Positions 1-5,179 of a stretch of DNA of 6,851 nucleotides are shown here, one piece after another. The translations under genes were made by a program, and so were the position numbers. Within the stretch, counting starts at the first letter, position 1. The number at the start of each line of letters is the position of its first letter. Origin of the DNA: Desulfatirhabdium butyrativorans (GTDB lineage: Bacteria; Desulfobacterota; Desulfobacteria; Desulfobacterales; JAIFKL01); assembly GCA_022736535.1 (NCBI GenBank), contig DZCT01000276.1, positions 1 through 6,851 of the forward strand, given 5' to 3'. The notes beneath the pieces are model-generated. The model was not told where the DNA came from and made no database searches. It worked only from the letters and a program-made list of their open reading frames with translations.

Positions 1-195
1 GGAAATTTGCAGCTCGAAGACACCGCCATCTCGACCTTGCAGTTCAACACCCTCAATAGGCGTTCCTGCGCCGGTTTTCACATAACCTGAAATTTTAACC
101 GCCAGAGCCGAATCCGCTCCGACAAGGCTGCCCATAAAGAGAGCCAAAAACAGGATCGCAATGATCCGACCGAGTTTACTGTTTACCTTTTTCAT
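1..195 (-). CDS. Exported protein with N-terminal signal peptide and carboxypeptidase-regulatory-like domain (partial, 3' end outside window)
   Basis: The first 65 codons are visible, reading leftward from an ATG at 195 and running off the window. Residues 1-32 form a classic Sec signal peptide: basic start (MKKVNSKLGR), a hydrophobic core (IIAILFLALFMGSLVG) and a likely signal peptidase I site after SALA. The mature protein opens with VKISGYVKTGAGTPIEGVEL, the pattern of a carboxypeptidase-regulatory-like (CarboxypepD_reg / SpaA-like) beta-sandwich, common at the start of secreted or surface proteins. The start is chosen because AAGGA lies 8 nt upstream and the signal peptide begins cleanly there. 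In-frame ATGs at 258 and 252 would add a charged leader that spoils the signal peptide. The function of the whole protein cannot be judged. It is preceded by a long repeat array, so its promoter may lie within or next to the repeats. Confidence 0.8.
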   Translation of the reverse strand, partial: MKKVNSKLGRIIAILFLALFMGSLVGADSALAVKISGYVKTGAGTPIEGVELQGRDGGVFELQIS

Positions 196-203
196 GACTT
201 GGT

Positions 204-208
204 TCCTT
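204..208 (-). promoter_or_regulatory. Ribosome binding site deciding the 195 start
   Basis: Read on the minus strand this is AAGGA, 8 nt from the ATG at 195. The alternative in-frame ATGs at 258 and 252 have only a GAGG touching the first one, too close to work. Confidence 0.6.
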
Positions 209-325
209 TCTTCATTTTGTAACGCTGTTTTTTTTGTAAAAAAAGACACCATCCTCATCCTCAAATATTTTTTATGATGCGATCACCTCCCTCCATCATC
301 CGAACCGCAGATTTAAAATCCCTTT

Positions 326-785
326 AATCTGTTTTAACCTGTGATTCAATTTTCCCCTTTTCTGCTTAATATGCAGGAAAAAAATTTTTCTTAGTAAATT
401 TTTCAAAAAAAATTATTTTTTTTCGGAAACGGGGTCAAATCGTCAATCTGCTTTGACCTGCGCTTCAATTTTCCCCTTTTTCTGTGTAATATGCAGGAAA
501 AAAAATTTTCTTAGTAAATTTTTCAAAAAAAAATTATTTTTTTTCGGGAACGGGATCAAACCGTCAGTCTGTTTTGACCTGCGCTTCAATTTTCCCTTTT
601 TCTGTGTAATATGCAGGAAAAAAATTTTTCTTAGTAAATTTTTCAAAAAAAATTATTTTTTTTCGGAAACGGGGTCAAATCGTCAATCTGCTTTGACCTG
701 CGGTTCAATTTTTCCCCTTTTTCTATGTAATATGCAGGAAAAAAAATTTTCTTAGTAAATTTTTCAAAAAAAATTATTTTTTTTC
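326..785. repeat. Tandem array of four ~120-bp AT-rich units
   Basis: Units start at 326, 445, 566 and 685 and measure about 119, 121, 119 and 101 bp, the last cut off at 785. The motif ATGCAGG recurs at 371, 491, 611 and 732. Each unit has a mixed-composition half (around TTTGACCTGCGCTTCAATTT, then a C/T tract), a TAATATGCAG core, an A-tract/T-tract with CTTAGTAAATTTTTC, and an A8-TTA-T8 hairpin-like end. The first three units close with CGGAAACGG or CGGGAACGG and a TCAAA block. Units differ mostly by single substitutions and A-tract length. Small ORFs across the array encode the same repeated peptide and have no start signals, so I treat it as non-coding. The array sits upstream of the exported-protein gene at 1-195, about 130 bp from its start codon. 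Its cores match single copies at 1755, 1934 (inverted) and 5157 (inverted). It could be a regulatory array or a tandemly amplified fragment of a mobile element; the sequence alone does not decide. Confidence 0.9.
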
Positions 786-898
786 TTATTCCCTAATTTC
801 AAAAGAAAATCTCTCTGAAATAAAAGTAAAAATTTTGCTGCGCCCAAGCTGAAAATAGATTTTTGCACTCCGGAGTACACATTTTTCGGATGCGCCGT

Positions 899-1005
899 AA
901 GCGGACGCGGAGCGTCCGGTCTGCATTCCCACGCAGAGCGTGGGAACGAGAGAATGAGGCGTTAAGCGGACGCGGAGCGTTCTCCGGTCTTCATTCCCAA
1001 CGAGA
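899..1005. repeat. REP-like GC-rich palindromic repeat, one intact and one hairpin-deleted copy
   Basis: The intact copy (899-952) contains the self-complementary GCGGACGCGGAGCGTC stretch and then a 9-bp-stem hairpin: TTCCCACGC (926-934), loop AGA, GCGTGGGAA (938-946). A second direct copy begins at 963 with AAGCGGACGCGGAGCG but lacks the hairpin: CATTCCC joins directly to AACGAGA. Positions 921-950 are an exact reverse complement of 4243-4272, and the match extends with a few changes over 901-952 and 4241-4292. From memory this family is abundant between genes in several large proteobacterial genomes. It is not coding. Confidence 0.8.
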
Positions 1006-1013
1006 AAGCCCGC

Positions 1014-1133
1014 AATCCCCCCTTGAGGGGGGCGGGGGGGTGTTTCGGTAGGAAAGGTCATGCGTTTGTGGCAAAAAAACATCCCCCTCCTGCTCCGGCA
1101 CAGACACCCCCCTGCCCCCCTCAAGGGGGGATT
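1014..1133. repeat. Inverted pair of G/C-tract hairpin repeats
   Basis: The arms at 1014-1043 and 1104-1133 are inverted copies matching at 29 of 30 positions. Each arm is itself a hairpin, CCCCCC-TTGA-GGGGGG, followed by another G-run and TGT. The 60-bp centre (1044-1103) has no gene. The pair could fold into a strong structure and lies just downstream of the minus-strand gene ending at 1174, so it may stop transcription there, though no U-run follows. It could also be a miniature mobile element. No target-site duplication was seen at the edges. Confidence 0.75.
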
Positions 1134-1173
1134 TCAGCCTAACTTAACGGCATTGCGGCTACGAATCTTCCCT

Positions 1174-1683
1174 TCACCTCAGACTCGCCGAAAAAGAATT
1201 TCCCCATTCATCTTCACGTCTTACATTTGAAAACAGCAGGGAACGCTTTCCCAGACCGCTTCCGAGAAAAGAAACCGTTGCCAGCGGAAAGGTGTCCGAC
1301 AATCGGAATTTGAAATCCCAGAGATGAAAAAAGCCCGCCATATCCAGCATATCCTTCCCCAAAGCATTCAATTGCCGTCTGTCTTTGTGATCGCTGTCAG
1401 TCTCATCGGATTTGCTTTTTACCGTGTGCGATTCAAAATCCACCACCGCATTGACGTAGCTGACATTAAAATCGAAATCAGACAGATTTTTAAAGGAATA
1501 TTTCTGCGTCTCGTTTTCCGAATCTTCGATAAGGACATCCACATCCACAGCATCTCCGCCCTTTGCGGCAGATGCGGAGGGACTGAAAGACAGCCCGATG
1601 CCCTCCACCTGATTCCGCAGCGAAGCCACGATGCAATTAAAACGGAAACATATCAAAAGCTTTTTTCTTTGTCGGTTCATCAT
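1174..1683 (-). CDS. Hypothetical protein, unrecognised family
   Basis: An open frame of about 169 codons from an ATG at 1683, with a second ATG directly after at 1680 and a TTG possible at 1725. I do not recognise the family. The N-terminus (MMNRQRKKLLICF) is basic then hydrophobic but too short and polar to be a confident signal peptide. From about residue 45 there is an alternating acidic/hydrophobic stretch (VDVDVLIEDSENETQ), then FDFNVSYVNAVVDFESHTVK, which suggests beta strands. Residues ~100-115 are charged (DETDSDHKDRRQ). The last third (FKFRLSDTFPLATVSFLGSG) again looks like strands. The minus frame is preferred because its composition is protein-like, while the overlapping plus-strand frame is His/Ile/Phe-rich, typical of an antisense shadow. 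The ribosome site is weak (GGAA about 8 nt upstream). It may be a decayed or lineage-specific gene; its upstream region carries the element at 1755-1934. Confidence 0.5.
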   Translation of the reverse strand: MMNRQRKKLLICFRFNCIVASLRNQVEGIGLSFSPSASAAKGGDAVDVDVLIEDSENETQKYSFKNLSDFDFNVSYVNAVVDFESHTVKSKSDETDSDHKDRRQLNALGKDMLDMAGFFHLWDFKFRLSDTFPLATVSFLGSGLGKRSLLFSNVRREDEWGNSFSASLR

Positions 1684-1754
1684 TTTTCTTTTTCCACTTT
1701 GATTTTTAACAGTGCAATGTTCCAATCCGCTGAAACTGAGCTTCTATTTTTACC

Positions 1755-1934
1755 TATATGCAGAAAAAATTTTTTTCTTAGTAAATTTTTTATTTTTTTT
1801 ACAGCGATTCAGGAACACGAAAATATGAAAGAAAAAAGAAAAATACGAAAATTTTAATGTTTTCAAATATTTTTAAACCTTCGTGTTCCGTTTTTTCAAA
1901 AAATTCTGTAAGAAAAAATTTTTTTCTGCATATA
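1755..1934. mobile_element. MITE-like ~180-bp palindromic element
   Basis: The ends are inverted: TATATGCAGAAAAAA at 1755 rightward, and the same sequence read on the minus strand from 1934 leftward. The match continues inward through the A/T tracts to CTTA, and again at GGAACACGAA (1811-1820) against TTCGTGTTCC (1880-1889). The roughly 60-bp centre is AT-rich and non-coding. The end sequence is the same core found in the 326-785 array and at 5101-5157, so this looks like the most complete two-ended form of the family, with the others as single ends. No target-site duplication is clear beyond possible TA. It separates the minus-strand gene at 1174-1683 from the plus-strand gene at 2246, so it lies where both promoters are expected. 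Confidence 0.65.
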
Positions 1935-2001
1935 AACAACGGGGTAGCCTGTCTGTAAAGTATAACTACTTAAAAAAAGCAGAATGATAATATATTCCCT
2001 C

Positions 2002-2030
2002 TTGACTTTTTTTTAAATATCATTTATATA
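2002..2030 (+). promoter_or_regulatory. Sigma70-type promoter for the gene at 2246
   Basis: TTGACT at 2002-2007 and TATATA at 2025-2030 are separated by 17 bp, close to the consensus boxes and ideal spacing. The expected transcription start near 2037 would leave a leader of about 200 nt before the ATG at 2246. That leader would include the inverted-repeat element at 2134-2215. The local AT-richness raises the chance of a random match. Confidence 0.5.
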
Positions 2031-2133
2031 AACAAAATTATACGGTATAAAAAGGCATTCAAATGTTATTTTAAGTGCTTATCTTGTGTACCGGCAGGAA
2101 AGGGAAAAAATCTCCCTTTTGAAGGGCATTAAT

Positions 2134-2215
2134 CGTAGGGGAACCCCCCCGTGGTTGCCCTTGTTGGAAAAAGGCGGGCAGGGTAAAAGGGTAAGCACGG
2201 GGGCTTACCCCTACG
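2134..2215. repeat. Inverted-repeat element with CGTAGGGG ends
   Basis: The arms at 2134-2162 and 2187-2215 are imperfect inverted copies, matching at roughly 24 of 29 positions. They begin with CGTAGGGG and end with CCCCTACG around a short centre. From memory, CGTAGGGG...GTGGTTGCCC repeats are dispersed in many bacterial genomes as MITE- or REP-like sequences. Here it lies in the presumed 5' leader of the 2246 gene and would form a long hairpin in that transcript. A smaller stem, AAAGGGA (2099-2105) with TCCCTTT (2113-2119), precedes it. Small ORFs through it are repeat artefacts. Confidence 0.7.
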
Positions 2216-2234
2216 GAATTTTCCCTTGCAGAAC

Positions 2235-2240
2235 AGGAGG
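2235..2240 (+). promoter_or_regulatory. Ribosome binding site deciding the 2246 start
   Basis: AGGAGG, 5 nt before the ATG at 2246. It favours this start over the in-frame ATG at 2276, which has only an A-run upstream. It lies just beyond the inverted repeat, so the stem would not directly cover it. Confidence 0.75.
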
Positions 2241-2245
2241 CTGAA

Positions 2246-4165
2246 ATGCACTGCTCAAAAAAAATCATCAAAAAAATGTCCCTTTTTCTGATTTTAGTCA
2301 TTACACTGTTATATGGGTATGCCTGTGCGCCGTCTCAGAATGTCCGTGTCAGAAATGGAAAAGCCTATTGCAAAGTTGACGGTGTTTTTACTTACGAATG
2401 GTATGATTATTATGAGCGGGCATGTTCCTGCATGGAAGGCGAATTTTATACGGAAGCAATGACTGACCTCAATGAAGCCATCCGGCAGCGGGATGAGGAC
2501 AAAAGAATGGCAAAAATTTACGGAATGCGTCTGGCAAATTATTTTCCCCACCGGGAAAAAGGGATAGTTTATTATCTGCTGGGCAATTACGAAGCCGCCC
2601 AATCCGAGCTTGAACGCTCTGTTCAATACGAAACATCCGACAAAGCCCTGTTCTATCTCGACAAAATCCGCAAAATCCTCATAGAGCGGGAAAAAATATC
2701 GGTTTCCGCTCCCCAAATTACGACCGCCTCACCCGATGAAATATGGACCAAAGATGACCCGATTCTCATTTCCGGCGCAGCGCGAGACAAACAATATGTC
2801 TCGGAAATTCTGGTGGCGGACAGCCCTTTTTTTATGGAAAGTGCAAGTCAGGAGGTTGAATTTGAAGAAAAACTGACACGCAATGAAGGACGGCATGATA
2901 TTCGGATTGTCGCCAAAAATCTTCTCGGCGGTACAACGGAACACAAGATCATCCTTTATGTTGACAGGTCGGGACCTGTCATAACGGTCAGAAATTTTGA
3001 CCTGAATCTCGGTAAGATACAGGGTTCGGTTTATGACGAATCCGGCGAAATATCGCTGCTTGTCAACGGAAAAAAAGCGGCGGTTCCGTCAGGGAAAGAC
3101 GTTGTTTTTTCAGCAGATGTCGAACCGGGGGCAAAAGAGATTTCACTTTTGGCTGAAGATAAACTTGGAAACCGCACAGAAGCTCTTCTGGATGCTGAAC
3201 AGCCGACCGCGCAATATCGCTCGTTTCCGGTGCTGATTGCACAGCATTTTCAGCAAATTGCAACAGACGCCTCCTCTCCAGCAGTCATTTCTTCCCAAGC
3301 ATCGCAGCCGCAAATCCGGGTGAACAATCTCTCTGCTCAGGAGACAGTTTTTACGGAAATCATCTCGGTTCAGGGACAGGTCAGCAGCAAAGACAAGATT
3401 GAATCCGTGCTGATAAACGACAGTCCGGTCGTTGAGGCTCCCGGCTCGGATATTTTTTTCAACCATGCTGTCCGACTCCGGGAAGGAGAAAACAGAATTA
3501 CTATACGGGCGAGAGATTCTTCCGGCAGGGAATCGGTGCGGGAGTTGAACGTCACCCGTCAGATTCCTGAGATATTCAAGCCTCAGTACCGATGCACGTT
3601 CAAAGCAAGGCAGTTTGATTTTCATTCTTTTGAAGACAAGGGCGAAACGAGGGACGGGCGCATGTTCGAGTCCCTTTTTTTAGACAATCTGACGAGCGGA
3701 AAACGCTTTCAGATCAGAATATCGGGAACAGAAAACAAGGGAAATGAGAAAAAGCCGGTGCGTTTCCTGCTCATGGGCTATGTCTATCAGACAAGACTCG
3801 GCATTGAAATTGTCGCCGAAGTGGTTGACGTTGAAACATCGGAAACGGAATATATGGATGTTTACAGCGAATTGGAAAACCGTTCCATTTTAAAAGCCCT
3901 TGCAGACGCGCTTTCCAAAAAATTTCATAAAGCATTTCCGCTGGTAAAAGGCAGAATCACATCGGAGAACGGGGAAAATTTTCTGGCAGACATGGAAAAA
4001 AAAGCAGGCATTCGGATGCGATGGCCCATCGTTGTGGGAACTGAGCGGACCTTTATCGGAAATGCCTTTGTCGCGGAAAAACGAAAAAACGGCATCTGCT
4101 CTATCAGGCTGACAGATTCTAACACAAACAGACCCGCGGCAGGAGACTGGGTTGTAACAGAATAA
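2246..4165 (+). CDS. Envelope lipoprotein-like protein: TPR, Ig-like segments, CsgG/FlgT-like C-terminus
   Basis: A 639-residue exported protein. Residues 1-27 have a basic start (KKIIKK), a hydrophobic core (MSLFLILVITLLYGYA) and Cys27, so lipidation is likely, although GYAC is a poor lipobox. Two TPR-like helical pairs follow at about 50-84 and 102-140 (PHREKGIVYYLLGNYEAAQ is typical). Three Ig-like beta segments come next at about 156-240, 244-316 and 355-437; each ends in a pattern such as IRIVAKNLLGGT, ISLLAEDKLGNRT or ITIRARDSSGRES. The region from ~446 resembles the CsgG/curli-assembly-like fold (FLLMGYVYQTRLGIEIVAEVVDVETSE, split here at about the middle by description only), then a helix (ALADALSKKFHKAFPLV) and a FlgT-like small beta domain to the end. 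A likely role is periplasmic or outer-membrane scaffolding; no enzyme motif is seen. It has its own promoter and is separated from the sigma-factor gene by a mobile element, so a shared operon is uncertain. Confidence 0.88.
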   Translation: MHCSKKIIKKMSLFLILVITLLYGYACAPSQNVRVRNGKAYCKVDGVFTYEWYDYYERACSCMEGEFYTEAMTDLNEAIRQRDEDKRMAKIYGMRLANYFPHREKGIVYYLLGNYEAAQSELERSVQYETSDKALFYLDKIRKILIEREKISVSAPQITTASPDEIWTKDDPILISGAARDKQYVSEILVADSPFFMESASQEVEFEEKLTRNEGRHDIRIVAKNLLGGTTEHKIILYVDRSGPVITVRNFDLNLGKIQGSVYDESGEISLLVNGKKAAVPSGKDVVFSADVEPGAKEISLLAEDKLGNRTEALLDAEQPTAQYRSFPVLIAQHFQQIATDASSPAVISSQASQPQIRVNNLSAQETVFTEIISVQGQVSSKDKIESVLINDSPVVEAPGSDIFFNHAVRLREGENRITIRARDSSGRESVRELNVTRQIPEIFKPQYRCTFKARQFDFHSFEDKGETRDGRMFESLFLDNLTSGKRFQIRISGTENKGNEKKPVRFLLMGYVYQTRLGIEIVAEVVDVETSETEYMDVYSELENRSILKALADALSKKFHKAFPLVKGRITSENGENFLADMEKKAGIRMRWPIVVGTERTFIGNAFVAEKRKNGICSIRLTDSNTNRPAAGDWVVTE

Positions 4166-4246
4166 ACGCAGTTTCGTAGCGGCGCACCGCCGGCGCGACC
4201 CTGCACATCTGTTTATTAGTTATAGGAGTTACGCAGTCGCTTCTCG

Positions 4247-4267
4247 TTCCCACGCTCTGCGTGGGAA
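4247..4267. repeat. REP-like hairpin, inverted copy of the 926-946 repeat
   Basis: A 9-bp stem, TTCCCACGC / GCGTGGGAA, with loop TCT. Together with its flanks (4243-4272) it is an exact reverse complement of 921-950, and GACGCTCCGCGTCCGC continues the match. It lies within the MITE-like element, so one repeat family is nested in another. Confidence 0.8.
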
Positions 4268-4302
4268 TGCAGCCCTGACGCTCCGCGTCCGCATTCCGGA
4301 GT

Positions 4303-4328
4303 GCTAAAATGAAATTTTAGCATTTTTT
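4303..4328 (+). terminator. Possible intrinsic terminator inside the MITE-like element
   Basis: The stem GCTAAAAT (4303-4310) and ATTTTAGC (4314-4321) with loop GAA is followed by ATTTTTT, the shape of a rho-independent terminator though the stem is AT-rich. It could end transcripts from the 2246 gene. A near copy (GCTGAAAT / ATTTTAGC, 4383-4401, then ATTTTTA) lies about 80 bp further on. Confidence 0.35.
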
Positions 4329-4350
4329 ACAGTGCTAAAATTCGCTACGC

Positions 4351-4392
4351 TCATTTCAGCACTCCGGACCCGGGTCCGGAGTGCTGAAATGA
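4351..4392. repeat. Perfect 42-bp palindrome
   Basis: Two 21-bp arms meet with no spacer at CCC|GGG (4371/4372); every base pairs. It starts TCATTTCAGCACTCCGG. The CACTCCGGAGTG theme also appears at 864-877, 4293-4304 and 4449-4462. It joins two partly repeated ~55-bp units (4297-4350 and 4376-4431, each ending GCTAAAATTCGCTACGCT). Confidence 0.9.
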
Positions 4393-4518
4393 AATTTTAG
4401 CATTTTTACCGTTGCTAAAATTCGCTACGCTCCGCTTTTATAAGATGACGCACTCCGGAGCGTGAGAACAAGAAATCGCTGGAAAAATTCAACTGAGTAA
4501 CTCATAACTTATTAGAAC

Positions 4519-5118
4519 ATGAGAAAAAATTTGACAAAAGAAGAAGAACAGAAACGGATTCGGGAATGGACTCAGGGAAAAAATTTGGAAGAACTGTTTC
4601 AAAATTATGGCGGATTGGTCGAGCATACGGTTCGGAAAACCCTTTCTCTGTGCCATGCCGTGTTCAGAAGACAGGATGTGGAAGACCTGACGCAGGATGT
4701 GTTTGTCCGCATTTTTGAACAGGAATGCAGCCTGCTGAAACAATATAATGAAGAAAAAGGGCTGCATTTTACCGGATGGATCAAACTCATCACAACTCAG
4801 ACCGTGATGATGTATCTGAGAAAAAAAGACCGGCTCGGCAGGCTCGGAAAAAATCCCCTGGAGCCAATTGAAAGGGAAATCGGACAGGAAAACAATCTGG
4901 ATCGCAAGACAGAAGCCAAAATGAGACTGATGCAGATTGAGCAGCGGCTGGGAGAACTGCCTGTCTTGGAACGGCTTGTTTTCAAACTGCATTTTTTTGA
5001 CGGGCTTTCTTTGCAGGAGGTTGCCGATTCTCTCAGGAGAGATGTAAACTATATTTACCAGATCAAGCACAGGGCAGTGACATTATTAAAAAATATGCTG
5101 AAGAAAGAAAAAAAATAA
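4519..5118 (+). CDS. ECF-type sigma-70 family RNA polymerase sigma factor
   Basis: A 199-residue protein with the two domains of the extracytoplasmic-function class and no region 1 or 3. Sigma-2 spans about residues 22-108: YGGLVEHTVRK, then the region 2.2 core-binding signature DVEDLTQDVFVRIF (53-66), then a WIKLITTQTVMMYLRKKDR helix where -10 contact is expected. Sigma-4 spans about 135-195: LGELPVLERLVFKLHFFDGL followed by the helix-turn-helix SLQEVADSLRRDVNYIYQIK for the -35 element. Normal length for the family. The next gene encodes a zinc-finger anti-sigma, its expected partner. No good ribosome site precedes the ATG at 4519 and no other in-frame ATG lies near, so translation may be weak or leaderless; a mobile element ends 3 bases upstream. 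The last codons (KKEKK, stop) are A-rich and merge with the repeat at 5101-5157. The promoters it recognises cannot be told from this window. Confidence 0.9.
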   Translation: MRKNLTKEEEQKRIREWTQGKNLEELFQNYGGLVEHTVRKTLSLCHAVFRRQDVEDLTQDVFVRIFEQECSLLKQYNEEKGLHFTGWIKLITTQTVMMYLRKKDRLGRLGKNPLEPIEREIGQENNLDRKTEAKMRLMQIEQRLGELPVLERLVFKLHFFDGLSLQEVADSLRRDVNYIYQIKHRAVTLLKNMLKKEKK

Positions 5119-5157
5119 ATTTTTTTTCTAAGAATTTTTTGTCTTCTGCATATTACA
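5101..5157 (-). repeat. Single copy of the TAATATGCAG element in the sigma/anti-sigma gap
   Basis: Read on the minus strand from 5157 it gives TGTAATATGCAGAAGACAAA, then ATTCTTAGAAA and an A/T tract ending in TTTATTTTTTTTC, matching the core and end of the array units at 326-785. It overlaps the last codons of the sigma gene and fills most of the 61-nt gap. Positions 5106-5129 form a perfect inverted repeat (AGAAAAAAAAT, AA, ATTTTTTTTCT) over the sigma stop codon. As RNA this hairpin plus the later T-runs could weaken read-through into the anti-sigma gene; this is inference. Confidence 0.65.
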
Positions 5158-5165
5158 CTGTTAAA

Positions 5166-5171
5166 AGGAGG
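5166..5171 (+). promoter_or_regulatory. Strong ribosome binding site of the anti-sigma gene
   Basis: AGGAGG within AAAAGGAGGG, 8 nt before the ATG at 5180; a second ATG follows immediately. It is far stronger than anything in front of the sigma gene, which would favour an excess of anti-sigma over sigma. Confidence 0.8.
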
Positions 5172-5179
5172 GAACAACG

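Larger units (their letters stand above)
4213..4515. mobile_element. MITE-like insertion with inverted ends and 7-bp target duplication
   Basis: TTATTAG occurs at 4213-4219 and again at 4509-4515, flanking a 289-bp non-coding stretch. Just inside lie inverted ends: TTATAGGAGTTACGCAGT (4220-4237) on the left and, read on the minus strand, GTTATGAGTTACTCAGT (4508-4492) on the right. They share GAGTTAC(G/T)CAGT. The interior is packed with hairpins: the REP-like stem at 4247-4267, two GCT(A/G)AAAT-GAA-ATTTTAGC stems and a perfect 42-bp palindrome. No transposase is present, so it would depend on one elsewhere. Its right edge lies 3 bases before the sigma-factor ATG. Removing it and one duplicate would place CACATCTGTTTATTAGAAC directly before that ATG. 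Because the ends are AT-rich, the exact border could shift by a few bases. Confidence 0.65.

Noticed and set aside
443..755. Overlapping small ORFs on both strands across the tandem array
   Set aside because: They encode the same peptide repeated once per DNA unit, have no ribosome site and follow the repeat period; they are translations of repeat DNA.
326..785. CRISPR array
   Set aside because: Units are ~120 bp and repeated along their whole length; there are no short conserved repeats separated by unique spacers, and no cas gene is present.
786..1124. 112-codon minus-strand ORF with peptide SLVPTLCVGMQ
   Set aside because: The frame runs through the REP-like and G/C-tract repeats; such peptides are typical spurious translations of these repeats.
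1324..1857. 177-codon plus-strand ORF opposite the hypothetical gene
   Set aside because: Rich in His, Ile and Phe as expected from antisense reading, lacks a good ribosome site, and its end runs into the AT-rich mobile element.
4168..4200. Terminator just after the lipoprotein gene (CGGCG-CAC-CGCCG)
   Set aside because: Only a 5-bp stem and no T-run follows; more likely part of a GC-rich dispersed repeat.
4488..4516. Outward promoter at the right end of the MITE-like element (TTCAAC, 17 bp, ATTAGA)
   Set aside because: Both boxes match the consensus poorly; not strong enough to call.
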